Shown: positions 11,291 to 23,489, counted from the first letter of the stretch. The stretch: 64,000 nucleotides of DNA from Neoarius graeffei (GCF_027579695.1 NC_083577.1:58528241-58592240), one strand, 5' to 3'. A program made the numbers and translations. Notes: generated by a model not told the origin, from the sequence alone.

Positions 11291-11485
11291 ACTGTCACCT
11301 CACAGCAAGAAGGTCCTGGGTTCGAGGCCAGCAAGAGCCTTTTTGTGTAGAGTTTACATGTTCTCCCCTTGTCTGCATGGGTTTCCTCCGGGTGCTCCGG
11401 TTTCCCCCACAGTCCAAAGACATGCAGGTTAGGTTAATTGGTGGCTCTAAATTGCCTGTAGGTGTGAATGATTGTTTGTCTCTGT

Positions 11486-12527
11486 CACTACGTTTACATG
11501 CACATAGAGAGAATCGAATTTCTGCCATTGCTCGACTGAAATCAAAGTTCAAAATGCCATGTATACACCTTAATTCGGCTGAAATTGAACCGAACTTGAT
11601 TTCTCGGAATCGAGCTACACAACCTAGACTATGCGATTTCTGCCAAGCTACTTAGTGCATGTAAACCCTATTGAGCTACGTATTCGAGTTACTTACTTCA
11701 GCACTGCCCCTTCCGGGAGTGACGAGACCACAAGCGGGAAACACAACAGCCTAGATCGGCATGAATCTTTTCTTTTTGTGGCATTGTTTGCACTGTTAAA
11801 ATTTAGCTCACTTACTGTATCACCAAATACATCTGTACAGCTGTTGCATAGCTGTGAATTGTGTACATAAACAAGTCACTGTATTTGTGTGTGTGTGTGT
11901 GTGTGTGTGTGTATAGATGTCCAACATCTGAAGAATGTCAATAAAAACAAAACAATTGAACTTTTTGTGTGTTTATTAAGACATAAGTTAAATTGTAAGC
12001 AAAAAATGGACTTTAGAAAAATATTTTTTGTAAGCAAAAAAAAAAAATTTTTTTGTAAGCAAAAAATGGACTTTAGAAAAATATACAATTGTGCAAAATA
12101 AGTTGTCTTACAAAACAGTGGTCTGCGCAGGACAGTTTGTAGCCATACAGTCTGTTAGAGCAAGCCTAACAGCTTGAACACGGAACTTGTGAACACAGAA
12201 CTGCCAGTGTTGCCAGATTGGGAGGTTTTAAGTGCATTTTGGCGGATTTGAACATGTTTTGGGCTGGAAAACGTCAGCAGTGTCTGGCAACACTGCTGAT
12301 AACTTTGTTTATACTCTTGAATAGCTCTTCTTCATGACGACAACCGGAAGTGTACCAACACGATGGGGCGTGTAGCGCCACCTGTGGCTCGGGTGCGCAA
12401 TGTACCTCACACAATAGCTCGATTAACTTGTGTGCATGTAGGATTGGATTTCTCTGGCACCCCTGCTGGGACCCTTAGCTCGATTATCGACAGTAGCTCT
12501 ATTTGGATGTGCATGTAAACGCACTGT
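11486..12527 (-). mobile_element. Non-autonomous DNA transposon, copy B (inverted)
   Basis: It is the reverse complement of copy A over essentially its whole length, from CACTACGTTTACATGCAC at the left to CATGTAAACGCACTG at the right. Its TG microsatellite (11886-11912) is expanded relative to the short CA run in copy A at about 10861-10872. Confidence 0.8.
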
Positions 12528-12798
12528 GTGTCAGCCCTGTAATAACCTGGCGACTTGTCCAGGGCGTACCCCGCCACATCCATAGTCAGCTGGGATAGGC
12601 TCCAGCTTGCCTGCAACCCTGGAGAACAGGATAAGCGGCAACAGATAATGGATGGATGGATATTTGAGTTGGACATAGTTACCAAGACTTGTATGAGGTG
12701 AGTTAAAAATATCAAAGGAAGTGAAAGTATGTAGAAGTGCAGGACTGCAATTTTAAAATACAAGTAAGTAGTATACTTGTCATGAGTGTCAAAATATA

Positions 12799-14380
12799 CA
12801 GTGCCTTGAAAAAGTATTCATACCCCTTGCCCTTTTTCACATTTTTCCACCTTACAACCACGAACTTAAAAGTTTTTATTGAGATTTTATGTGACAGACC
12901 AACACAGAGTAGCACATAATTGAGAAGTGAAACGAAAATGATAAATGGTCTTCAAAATTTTAAACAAATAAAAATGTGGTGTGCATTAGTGTTCAGCCCC
13001 CTGTCCTCTGATACCTCTAAATACAATCCAGTGCAATCAATTGCCTTCAGAAGTCATCTAATTAGTTAATAGAGTCCTACTGTGTGTAATTTACTCTCAG
13101 CATAAATACACTTGTTCTGTGAAGGCCTCAGTGGTTTGTTAGAGAACACTGAAGAACAAACAGCATCATGAAGACCAAAGAACTCACCAGACAGGTCAGG
13201 GATAAAGTTCTGGAGAAGTTTAAAGCAGGGTTAGGTTATAAAAAAATATCCCAAGCTCTGAACATCTCAAAAAGCACTGTTCAATCCATCATTCAAAAAT
13301 GGAAAAAGTATGGCACAACTGCAAACCTACCAGGACATGGCCATCCACCTAAACTGACAGAGCGAGTAAGGAGAGCACTGGTCAGAGAAGCAGCCAAGAG
13401 GCCCATGATCACTCTGGAGGAGCTGCAGAGATCCACAGCTCAGGTGGGAGAATCTGTGCACAGGACAACTATAAGTCGTACACTCCACAAATCTGGCCTT
13501 TTTGGAAGAGTGGCAAGAAGAAAGCCATTGTTGAAAGACAGGCATAAGAAGTCACGTTTGCAGTTTGCCAGAAGCCATGTAGGGGACACAGCAAACATGT
13601 GGAAGAAGGTGCTTTGGTCAGATGAGACCAAAGTTGAACTTTTTGGCCTAAATGCAAAGCGCTATGTGTGGCGGAAAACTAACACTGCTCATCACCCTGC
13701 ACACACCATCCCCACTGTGAAACATGGTGGTGGCAGCATCATGCTATGGGGATGCTTTTCCTCAGCAGGGACAGGGAAGCTGGTCAGAGTTGATGGGAAG
13801 ATGGATGGAGCTAAATACAGGACAATCCTGGAAGAAAACCTGTTGGAGGCTGCAAATACTTGAGACTGGGAAGGAGATTCATCTTCCAGCAAGACAGTGA
13901 CCCTAAACATACAGCCAGAGCTACAATGGAATAGTTTAGATCAAAGAATATTCACGTGTTAGAATGGCCCAGTCAAAGTCCAGACCTAAATCCCATTGAG
14001 CATCTGTGGCAAGACTTGAAAATTGCTGTTCACAGACGCTCTCCATCCAATCTGGCTGAGCTTGAGCTATTTTGCAAAGAAGAATGTGCAAAGCTGGTAG
14101 AGACATACCACAAAAGACTTGCAGCTGTAATTGCAGCAAAAGGTGGCTCTACAAAGTATTGACGCAGGGGGGCTGAATACTAATGCACATCACATTTTTC
14201 AGATTTTTATTTGTTTAAAATTTTGAAGACCATTTATCATTTTCGTTTCACTTCACAATTATGTGCTACTCTGTGTTGGTCTGTCACATAAAATCTCAAT
14301 AAAAGACTTTTAAGTTTGTGGTTGTAAGGTGGAAAAATGTGAAAAAGTTCAAGGGGTATGAATACTTTTGCAAGGCACTG
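12799..14380 (+). mobile_element. Tc1-like element 2
   Basis: The inverted termini CAGTGCCTTGAAAAAGTATT / AATACTTTTGCAAGGCACTG are flanked by TA (12797-12798, 14381-14382). The element is 1582 bp with the transposase on the plus strand. Confidence 0.93.
13168..14162 (+). pseudogene. Tc1 transposase, frameshifted
   Basis: The frame opens MKTKELTRQVRDKVLEKF, contains the helix-turn-helix KKISQALNISKSTVQSII, the GRVARRKPLL linker and catalytic ILWSDETK, FQQDSDPKH and [12 protein letters not shown] one-base deletion near 13858, just before the TTGAGACTGGG (LRLG) stretch, moves the C-terminal third into another frame. A TAG replaces tryptophan in the MEWF-type motif at about 13929. The element therefore carries at least two inactivating lesions. 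The expected size is about 340 residues. Confidence 0.9.
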
Positions 14381-14490
14381 TATTAGAACAGTAAACAGAC
14401 CTTTGGATCATAATATATCTGAACTATTTAACTGAGGACCACAAAGGACCTGGTTCACAACAGAAGGTTGTGGGTGAACATTTCTTTTTA

Positions 14491-14499
14491 TGTGTGTGT

Positions 14500-14530
<31 letters not shown>

Positions 14531-14541
14531 GGGTCCTTTGT

Positions 14542-14585
<44 letters not shown>

Positions 14586-14592
14586 AGAGATA
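14491..14592. repeat. Compound microsatellite (TG)n-(G)n-(CA)n
   Basis: A TG run is followed by about 20 G residues and then a long CA run, with a short TCCTTTGTGT spacer. The two dinucleotide arms are complementary, so the locus can form a hairpin; slippage or assembly error is likely here. Confidence 0.9.
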
Positions 14593-14599
14593 CACTTCC

Positions 14600-15820
14600 A
14601 GCTTTAACACAACAGGATGTTAAGTTATTGCATGCCAGCCATAAGATAACATTACGAAAACAGTAATGAACAAAGGAGTTCTTATGACTCTGCACCCAAG
14701 CAAGCTTAAACAGGCACATAACGGCTGAGTGTGTCCCTGCTCTCTGAGACCAAAAAAAAAAGTTTAATATAGTATATTAAAAATGAAAAGAGTTTGAAGG
14801 ATCTTAGCAAGGATCACACTGATATTTCATCATTTTTGATGAATAGAAATACTACAAAGAGATCAAAAGAAGTAACTTTCTGTACTTTCCAAGAACATGT
14901 GAATAATTACCATGTAATAATTTAGAAAGAAATCTTATTCATTGTGTCTTCTACAAACTCCAACAGAGACGATATTCCGTGCCAACACATATGAGCAATG
15001 TTTTACTGTAAAACAACCCCTAAACCCAGATGGGTCATATCATGAATCATAAAGTTGTGTCTAATATAAATGTATTTACTTAGGACAGCGTCGTGGAAAC
15101 AAACAGTATGTATGTATGAATGAAGAAAGAAAGAAAGAAGACGTGCCTCAGACGAAAAAGATCATCTGTTGTTCTAGCTTGTGGTTTAAAGCCTGCTTGA
15201 AGTATGGCACCGAAATCCCAAAGCATCCTGTCATTTTATAATTTATGTATAAAATTACCCACACTCCTGCTCTTTTCTTTCTTCATGTGTTGGTCTCCTT
15301 TTTTAGCTGGAACTCCCTCTACGTTTCTGGGAAGAGGTTTCACAAAATGTTGGAACAGGCAGAAACATATCATCAAGTCAGTGATTATCATCACCCCATT
15401 TGCGTACATGAATGATGAAATATCATGACTCCTGGACCATGGAGAAGTATAAAGGGCAATTCTTCAGCAGAGAGGCCAAATTATGAAATTATTAAGATGG
15501 CCTTAACTTGTCAGCACAGTGATTTTGCTAAAGTATGGAATCCAAGGCAAAACATACCGAAAACCATATTTTAAATCATCACCCCAATGTCGTTTCAGAG
15601 AAATCTTGGTTTAAATTCTAAGAAATGAAAGTTGATTTTTTTTTTCTGATGTAATTCCGTTACTGACTTCTTTCCTCATAAAAGATTTTGCGTTCAGAGT
15701 TAAACATGGCCAATTGTTTTTATGCTTTTGTAGGGTCAAAAGATACCCCATACAGTGTGAAATTTTAATTTAATACCATTATCTTGAGTAGTGCAACTAA
15801 AAAAGCTACCACATTTTGCT
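14600..15820. other. Intergenic stretch without recognisable gene
   Basis: I see no conserved coding frame, RNA gene or structured repeat, apart from a short AAAG run near 15125. Frames such as 15204-15428 lack family features. Confidence 0.45.
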
Positions 15821-16658
15821 GTGAATGTAAAGCCTCACTCACATCCCGCCATACGTGCTGCTCCGGGAGGTCTACGGTAAAAAATTCGGCAAAACCGTGC
15901 TTGAGACTTGCGCGACACTTGCATGTGTTCAGCGCCATAGAAGGTCGCAGACTGGCCGTGGAAACTTTTGGTCCTGCACATGCAAATTCTACAGGTCTTG
16001 CGACAAATCAAGAACGCATACACTACATACAGGACCTGTACTCCTTTTGTACGCCTGAACCAAGTCAGCAGCACAGCTAGTAGGGGCTTTTTGTGATTAC
16101 AGTAAGACGCATGAGTGACGCACGGTCGTTGTACGAGTGACGTGCTTCAGAAATACCACACAAGTATTCCACACTTGCTATTTGTGCGGCCCGCAAGACA
16201 GAAGTACATCTCACTTTCTACCCCATGTGTGGTGTGCATGCAGCGCACACGACCCGCATGCGACATGAGGGGCAAGACTCTGGGTATATATATTGGGGAG
16301 GAACCAAGGAACTGATCATGTAGCATTGTAGAAGGGAAGAAGACCACCTCATTTGCTGTTTTTATTTGAGTATATGTTTAATTTACCATGCAAACGTCAG
16401 ATAATAAAACATGAGTATAAGGGAATAACGCATTTTATTACATTGTAAAAAATCCCAGCTAAATAGCCCAACGGTTTGAGCACTGGAACACACTTTGACT
16501 CCGAGCTGCTGTCCTGCTCCTACTCCTGCTGAGTGGTGGGACGGGGTGTCGGGATGTCCTCATCACTGAGCATGGCACAATGGCCTGACAGTGATGATGG
16601 GATTGCAATGTCCACACTTCTGGGCATCATTAGCTGAAACATACATGAAAATCAGCAT

Positions 16659-17037
16659 CTCATCTCATCTCATTATCTCTAGCCGCTTTATCCTGTTCTA
16701 CAGGGTCGCAGGCAAGCTGGAGCCTATCTCAGCTGACTACGGGCGAAAGGCGGGGTACACCCTGGACAAGTCGCCAGGTCATCACAGGGCTGACACATAG
16801 ACACAGACAACCATTCACACCCACATTCACACCTACGGTCAATTTAGAGTCACCAGTTAACCTAACCTGCATGTCTTTGGACTGTGGGGGAAACCGGAGC
16901 ACCCGGAGGAAACCCACGCGGACACGGGGAGAACATGCAAACTCCACACAGAAAGGCCCTCGCCGGCCACGGGGCTCGAACCCAGGACCTTCTTGCTGTG
17001 AGGCGACAGCGCTAACCACTACACCACCGTGCCGCCT
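16659..17037 (-). mobile_element. V-SINE, full length, antisense
   Basis: This complete antisense copy is flanked by the 12-bp duplication GAAAATCAGCAT (16647-16658, 17038-17049? the right copy reads GAAAATCAGCAT). It lies within the large outer transposon. Confidence 0.92.
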
Positions 17038-17653
17038 GAAAATCAGCATATATAATATTAATTACATAAGCCTATAGATACTGAAATGAATGTTTAAAGC
17101 ATATGTATTTACCTGTGAAAATACCTCCGACGGGGTGCTGTGCCTTCTGCCAGCTTGAAGGCATACTTCTCCCTGTCCGTGCAGGGCTCGCCGGTGCTGC
17201 TACCATCATCATCGAATTCTTCCTCCTCCTCCTCCTCTGCTCTTTCATGCTGGGTTACTTCACTTTTGCTCGCTTCTTCTTGGGTCCCATTTTCTAAACT
17301 TTAAACTGAAAATTTTTAATATTTTCCCACAAAATATCCAATGTTCTTCAGTTGAAAGACAGATGCAGAATGCTGCAGACACGCTGGTTTTTACCCACTC
17401 CTGGCTTGCGTCACACACAAGTTATGAGTGATTGTAACATGCTAATCACGTGCATCACACATGCTTCACAAGTGCGGCCTATTGAGGTATTTCACCTGAC
17501 ATCACAGGGTCACGTGACGCCCCGGTGTCCGCCATTTTGAACGTCAAGCTACATACTAACGCTGCAGACAGAGAGGGAGAACCAGCTTGAAAAAAAACGT
17601 GTTACAGACACCTAGAATAGATTAATTTGTCAGTAAGCACTCTATAAATAACC

Positions 17654-18510
17654 ATGGTGTTTGCTTGTTGTGCTGTGGGCTGCCACAACAGACAGGGACA
17701 GCGTGCAGGACGCTCCTTTTACCGGTTTCTAGTGATGGGAATTTCGGCTCTTTTTCGGGAGCCGGCTCTTTTGGCTCTTCTTACTATAAGGAGCCGGCTC
17801 TTTCGGCTCCTGAGATTTTATTTTTGATTTAATTGCTGCAATTAACTAGTTAATTAATTACATTATTATTTATATTTTATCAATAGGATGTTTTCCATTT
17901 TATTTTTTAGTTTTTGTAGCCATTGTAAAGCTTTGTAAAGTATAGCAGTGTAACAATGTTCTAGCTATAGAAATAAAACTTACCAATTAATAAATTATTT
18001 TCTCACAAACATAATGCAAAACTGTGTTATATTACCAATATAAAATACACAGCTGATTTTCCCCTCCTCAGGTGCCTCACAGACTCCTCTCCCCTGCGCT
18101 CCACAGCTTTAAGCATTACACCAATTTTCGTATTTTCGCAGCTGTGAATGACATCAACCCCCCCAACCAAAAAAAGTAGGCGTACACCATGCTACTTTTT
18201 TTCCTTTGAATGGTAATAGACAACACAAAGACGCAATCGGACAGCAACTTTTTTTGTGAAAGTCTCTCTCTCTGAGGCACCTAAGGACAAAAAACTAATT
18301 CGGCTCCCCAACTCGGCTCCCACCGAAGAGCCGGCTCCCGTCGTTCACTTCAAAGAGCCGGCTCTTTGAACCGGATCGTTCGCGACCGACACATCACTAC
18401 CGGTTTCCTACTGACCCAGACAAGAGGGCCAAATGGATTGCAGCTGTGAAGAGACAGGATTGGGAGCCAACAGAGTACTCCAGACTTTGCAGTGATCATT
18501 TCATTTCAGG
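17654..18510 (+). pseudogene. THAP-domain exon disrupted by a hAT insertion
   Basis: From ATG at 17654 the frame reads MVFACCAVGCHNRQGQRAG then RSFYRF. After the insertion it continues as FPTDPDKRAKWIAAVKRQ with WEPTEYSRLCSDHF. Spacing C..GC.........SFYRFP..P..R..W......W.P..YS.LCS.HF fits the C2CH zinc-binding THAP fold used for DNA binding by transposases. A donor-like CAG/GTTAG follows at 18510. The insertion at 17730-18399 falls in the codons for the FYRFP signature, so the domain cannot be translated as it stands. Confidence 0.8.
17730..18399. mobile_element. hAT element, non-autonomous, in the THAP exon
   Basis: The termini TAGTGATGGG / ACATCACTA are inverted, with subterminal AGCCGGCTC repeats at both ends. 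An exact 8-bp target duplication CCGGTTTC (17722-17729, 18400-18407) is the hAT hallmark. It is 670 bp with no transposase frame. Confidence 0.9.
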
Positions 18511-19380
18511 TTAGTTTATCAGTTAACGCAATTTTGATAAAATATATAGCAAAAAGTAAATGGGTCAGTGTTTGTTAACCCATCTGAGCAGTGAAACAAG
18601 GCAGTGTTAATTTGTCTAGGGTTGCATGTAGCAGACATCAGACATAAAACGCAATAACAGAGGCTAGAAAGAAACGGGACACAGAAATAAATAAACAGGG
18701 CTCCATACCAAGGCTGGGTACAGTGTTTGTGATTAAAAGACAGATCCGATTTAACACGAATCACAGCTTACTTTCTTGTTAAAATGTGCAAAGGTCTCCA
18801 CCATCTCATACCGCCTTGCACTGAAGGACTTAAGCGTGCCGTCCAAAATGGCTGCGTCACATGACTTGGTCACGTGAGTGAAATACCTCAATACTCCTAG
18901 CGCAGGAAACTGGTAAAATGCAAGTCTCACACACTCCACACTCACTGAACATGCACTGATCACGTGCGTCAGACGTACGCTTTCCACGGGCTAACGGTGC
19001 AAATTTTTGCATGCCTTGAGGAAGTCAGGTGTGCAACCTGTACTTGACAAGTACTTTGCTTGTATTCCATCCCCAAACTTTCCCCCGGGTTCACCGCGAC
19101 CCTGTGGCACGGCTGCGAGCTACCAAACCCTGTGACCCGTGCGTGTCCAAAACACTTACAGCGGGTTGTGAGTGAGGCTTTAATCCGTTACCGAAGAACT
19201 ACCCTATAAGACATGAAATGCCATAACAGTTTCAGTCTGAGGACCAGTGAAGTGCAGTGCAGTATATGCAGTTGTGGCCAGAAATTTACATACAGTGACA
19301 TGAATGTCATGGCAATATTTGGGCTTTCAGTAATTTCTTTGAACTGTTCTTTTTCTGTGGCAGAACGTACAGCATACATC

Positions 19381-19565
19381 TTTTTTTTTTTAAGATATTT
19401 TTTTGGGCTTTTTGCACCTTTATTGGATAGGACAGTATAGAGACAGGAAATGAGCGGGAGAGAGAGAGACGGGAAGGGATCGGGAAATGACCTCGGGCCG
19501 GAATCGAACCCGGGTCGCCCGCATTCATGGTATGGCGCCTTAACCACCTGAGCCACGACGCCCCC
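19381..19565 (-). mobile_element. tRNA-headed SINE of a second family, antisense
   Basis: The minus strand begins GGGGGCGTCGTGGCTCAGGT and includes the B-box-like GGGTTCGATTCC. It ends in AATAAAGGTGCAAAAAGCCC plus an A/T tail. A 10-bp duplication AGCATACATC flanks it (19371-19380, 19566-19575). The family is unrelated to the V-SINE copies, and three more copies occur in the window. Confidence 0.9.
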
Positions 19566-19779
19566 AGCATACATCTTTAATAAAAAAAAAAACACACTAG
19601 AATTTCATGCACAAGTTTTAAGTTTCTTTGGGTCTTCTGAAATCAACACATGATCAAAATTATACATACAGGGTCAAAAATATACATACAGCACACCTAA
19701 TATTTGGGTAAAATGTCTCTTCGCAAGATTCACCTTGACCAAACATTTTTGTTTATCATGAACAAGCTTCTGCCAGCAT

Positions 19780-20650
19780 TCTGGTTGGATATGTCACGAC
19801 TCTTCATGGTAGACTTGGTAGAGTTCAATTAAATTTGGTTTTGTTTTGTTTTTCTTGGCATGGACTTGGCTTATGAGCACGGTCCATATATTTTCAATAG
19901 GGTTGAAGTCAGGACTTGTTTTAAGCTTAATGTTAGCCTGCTTTATCCTCCACAACCAGCTCTGATGCGTGTTTGAGTTCATTGTCCTCTTGTAACTCCC
20001 AAGTCCCAGGTTGTTTTCAAGTTTCTGATGGTTTATGCTGAAGAATTCTGAGGTAGTCCTCCTTCTTCATTATTCCATCCACTTTGTGCAATGAACCAGT
20101 TCCACTGGCAGCAAAACAGCCCCAGAGCATGATGATCCTACCACCACCAACAGCTGGTACAGTGTCCCTCTGTACATGGTGGTCATTTGGCCAAACAACT
20201 CAATCTTTGTCTCATCTGACCATACAGCTATCCTCCAGAAGGCTTTTTCTTTGCCCATGTGGTCAGCTTCAAACTTTAATTAAGCTTGAAGGTGTCAATT
20301 TTGGAGCAGGGGGTTATTTCTTGGATAGCAGCCTCTTAGTCCATGGTAATCTGAACTGTAGATAGTGATCCATCAGCTTCCAGATCATGGCAGGGCTGTG
20401 CCATGGTGGTTCCCAGGTTGTTCCAGACTATCCAAACCAATTTCCTTTCAGCTGAGGGTGGCAGTTTGGGTTTTCTTGAAGCAAAGTGGCTTGGCAAAAT
20501 GACTACACCTCACAATAACTTGGATACAATTGTTTGAACTGATCTTGGAATTTGCAGTTGTTTAGAAATGGCTCCAAGAGATATTCCTGAGTTGTGTATA
20601 TCTGTGATCCTCTTTCTCAGATCTGCACTGAGCTCCTTCAACTCTCCCAT
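19780..20650 (-). pseudogene. Degraded Tc1 transposase
   Basis: On the minus strand, from ATG at 20650, the start reads MGELKELSADLRKRITDIHN with a helix-turn-helix GAISKQLQIPRS. The catalytic AVWSDETKIELFG lies near 20220 and DFNPIENIW near 19900. Several frameshifts separate these blocks, so only the order of motifs identifies it. Confidence 0.8.
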
Positions 20651-21530
20651 TGTATTGTGTGTTGGTCAATCCAACGAGTGCTGTAAACAAACCCTTTTTA
20701 TGAAGGCACAGAGAAGCTACCAGCTGTAGTCAATCACTAACAGGAAGTTAAGAAACCTCGGCCTTGGCAAGATAAGATACATTTTGGAAGTTTCAGCATC
20801 TCTGAATTAATAATCTAAGTGAGCATATGTATATTTTTGACCCTGTGTTGATTTCAGAAAACCCAAAGAAAATTAAAACTTGTGCACCGAATTCTAGTGT
20901 TTTTTTATTAAAGATGTATGCTGTACAATCAATCTGCCACAGAAAAAGAGCAGTTCAAAGAAATTACCGAAAGCCCAAATATTACCATGACATTCATATC
21001 CAAGATGGCATTCATGTCACTGTATGTAAACTTCTGACCACAACTGTATCTATATGGGAAAAAGCCACAAAGCAGGCAGCATAGAATGGTCTAGTATATC
21101 ATTGTGCCATATAGCATTAAGCCATGACATAAGGAAGAACCACTTGAGATTATTTTATCTTTTAGCATTGAGGCAAATTAAATCTTTTATCCGTCTACCT
21201 ATACCCGACATTTCATACTCCCTGTCAGACAGGCAAATGTGATTTAAACACTGAGGGCCAATTATGACCAGTTGGAGGCCTGAAGCAAGATTTGAATGAT
21301 GGCATGCTGCAATACAATGACAATTTTGCCAAAGTATTCTCCTTCTGGGGTTGAGATGGTGGAAGAATAAACGTTTGTGGCATCTCTGCAGGATAAACAA
21401 AATTAGTTTTGCATGATATTTAAAAATGTATTCAAAGAAAGTGTTCTACCTAAATACACTACACGTACAATAAATTCATCTTGCACATCAGTGTGTATCT
21501 TTTGAATATGCATTTGATTAACTACAGGTA

Positions 21531-21905
21531 GGGCAACACAGTGGTGTAGTGGTTAGCACTGTCGCCTCACAGCAAGAAGGTCCTGGGTTTGAGCCCAGCG
21601 GCTGGCGAGGGCCTTTCTGTGTGGAGTTTGCATGTTCTCCCTGTGTCTGCGTGGGTTTCCTCCGGGTGCTCCGGTTTCCCCCACAGTCCAAAGACATGCA
21701 GGTTAGGTTAACTGGTGACTCTAAATTGACCGTAGGTGTGAATGTGAGTGTGAATGGTTGTCTGTGTCTATGTGTCAGCCCTGCGATGACCTGGCGACTT
21801 GTCCAGGGTGTACCCCGCCTCTCGCCCATAGTTAGCTGGGATAGGCTCCAGCTTGCCTGCGACCCTGTAGGACAGGATAAGCGGCTAGAGATAATGGATG
21901 GATGG
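21531..21905 (+). mobile_element. V-SINE, full length
   Basis: A complete copy with a GATGGATGG tail. The 13-bp duplication TTAACTACAGGTA lies at 21518-21530 and 21906-21918. Confidence 0.92.
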
Positions 21906-21962
21906 TTAACTACAGGTAAGTATGAAGTTTATTGGATTTCCCCAGTGATTCTAAAATGAAAC

Positions 21963-22312
21963 ATCCATCCATTATCTGTAACTGCTTATCCTGTACAGGG
22001 TCGCAGGCAAGCTGGAACCTATTCCAGCTGACTATGGGCGAGAGGCGAGGTACACCCTGGACAAGTCGCCAGATCATCGCAGGGCTGACATATAGAGACA
22101 AGCAACCATTTACACCTACGGTCAATTTAGAGTCACCAATTAGCCTAACCTGCATGTCTTTGAGGGAAACCGGAGCACCCGGAGGAAACCCACGCGGACA
22201 CGGGGAGAACATGCAAACTCCACACAGAAAGGCCCCCATCAGCCACTGGGCTTGAAACCAGAACCTTCTTGTTGTAAGGCAACAGTGCTAACCACTACAC
22301 CACCATGCCACC
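21963..22312 (-). mobile_element. V-SINE, antisense
   Basis: An antisense copy flanked by CTAAAATGAAAC at 21951-21962 and 22313-22324. A short internal deletion removes part of the CCCCCACAGTCC core. Confidence 0.9.
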
Positions 22313-22946
22313 CTAAAATGAAACAGTCCCAAATGGTCAAATCAAAAGAAAAATAGCTTTTCCTTCTTCAGTTTGTGCATAAGCTAGTACTGTATGTCAA
22401 ATATTGTACTTAGTTGTATTAGCTACTCAACTCAAAAGCATTTACTTAATACTTAAGTATTAAATATTTAAATTACACTATTTACTATGTTAAATGCTTT
22501 AACATTCATTGGCCAAAGCTGAGGTAGGCAAAGAAAATAATTTCACTGTGCATTAATGTATATGTGGCAAATAAAGACTTCTTTTTCAATGTCTATATTC
22601 TTTGCCAGTATTTCTCCTCTTTAATTATAAATTTGGTGGTGCAAGCCTGAAGCATGTGTGAACAAGAGTAAGGCCTTTAGTGAAACAAAACTCTCTTGTG
22701 AAAACTCTAAGAAATCACCCTTATCCAAATCCCAAATCTGAAAAAGCTGGGACAGTATGTTGAAATTGAAATTAAAACTTAAATAAAGGTTTGTAAATAA
22801 CCTTTGACCTGGACTACATTCAAGACAACACAGCAGCACATTATTTGTTTTAACTCATGAATTTTTTTTTCCTTTTATTTGGGTTGTTTTTCCAAAATAA
22901 ACACTTATTTCAATTTTGATTTTGGCAACACATAAAGAAAACTGGG

Positions 22947-23315
22947 CGGCACGGTGGTGTAGTGGTTAGCGCTGTCGCCTCACAGCAAGAAGGTCCTGGG
23001 TTCGAGCCCCGTGGCCGGCGAGGGCCTTTCTGTGCGGAGTTTGCATGTTCTCCCCGTGTCCGCGTGGGTTTCCTCCAGGTGCTCTGGTTTCCCCCACAGT
23101 CCAAAGACATGCAGGTTAGGTTAACTGGTGACTCTAAATTGACCGTAGGTGTGAATGTGAGTGTGAATGGTTGTCTGTGTCTATGTGTCAGCCCTGTGAT
23201 GACCTGGCGACTTGTCCAGGGTGTACCCCGCCTCTCGCCCGTAGTCAGCTGGGATAGGCTTCAGCTTGCCTGCGACCCTGTAGAAGGATAAAGCGGCTAG
23301 AGATAATGAGATGAG
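22947..23315 (+). mobile_element. V-SINE, full length
   Basis: The 15-bp duplication ATAAAGAAAACTGGG flanks this copy (22932-22946, 23316-23330). The head overlaps the duplicated GGG by a few bases, so the start could be 22944. Confidence 0.92.
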
Positions 23316-23489
23316 ATAAAGAAAACTGGGATGGTAAAGCATTTACCACTTTATAATGTTGCCATTCCTTCTCACAGCACTGAAAAGAGTTTAGGGACTG
23401 AAGACACCAATTGATGAAACATTCCAGGTGTTATTTTGTCCCATTCTTCCTTCAAACAGGTTTTAAGGTGTGCAACAGTATGGGGTCAT

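Larger units (their letters stand above)
10223..12660 (+). mobile_element. V-SINE split by two DNA-transposon copies
   Basis: The SINE head (10223-10244), middle (11291-11485) and tail (12528-12660) are collinear and together form one SINE. It is flanked by the 12-bp duplication TATTTGAGTTGG (10211-10222, 12661-12672). Two copies of the same roughly 1.04-kb DNA element, in opposite orientation, sit between the three pieces. Confidence 0.88.
17482..18891 (+). mobile_element. Inner THAP-domain DNA transposon
   Basis: The termini TTGAGGTATTTCAC and GTGAAATACCTCAA are inverted. Further matching inverted blocks follow inside (GTCACGTGAC, then CCATTTTG near 17530 against CAAAATGG near 18844). TA flanks both ends (17480-17481, 18892-18893). 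It carries a THAP exon and is interrupted by a hAT. THAP domains occur in P, Kolobok and ISL2EU-type transposons; a TA-like duplication would argue for the last group, but I cannot decide. Confidence 0.65.
15830..19180. mobile_element. Large outer DNA transposon with AAGCCTCACTCACA termini
   Basis: The left end AAGCCTCACTCACATCCCGC and the right end GCGGGTTGTGAGTGAGGCTT form terminal inverted repeats of about 20 bp with one mismatch. TA dinucleotides flank both ends (15828-15829, 19181-19182). The minus strand holds coding-like scraps near 16460-16640 and 17130-17295 (the latter starting MGPKKKRAKVK), broken by stops. A SINE and a second transposon are nested inside. I could not assign a family. 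Confidence 0.65.
19269..21046 (-). mobile_element. Tc1-like element 3 (old, with SINE insertion)
   Basis: The termini CAGTTGTGGCCAGAAATTTA and its inverted partner TAAACTTCTGACCACAACTG mark the ends. TA is present on the right; the left flank has decayed to TG. The transposase is heavily degraded and a SINE sits in the left terminal region. Confidence 0.88.

Noticed and set aside
14491-14592. Possible CRISPR-like or satellite array
   Set aside because: It is a simple compound dinucleotide and poly-G microsatellite with no spacers.
16930-17036. tRNA genes suggested by B-box-like GGTTCGAGCC and A-box-like heads
   Set aside because: These are tRNA-derived heads of SINEs followed by the V-SINE core and tail; none folds as a complete standalone tRNA.
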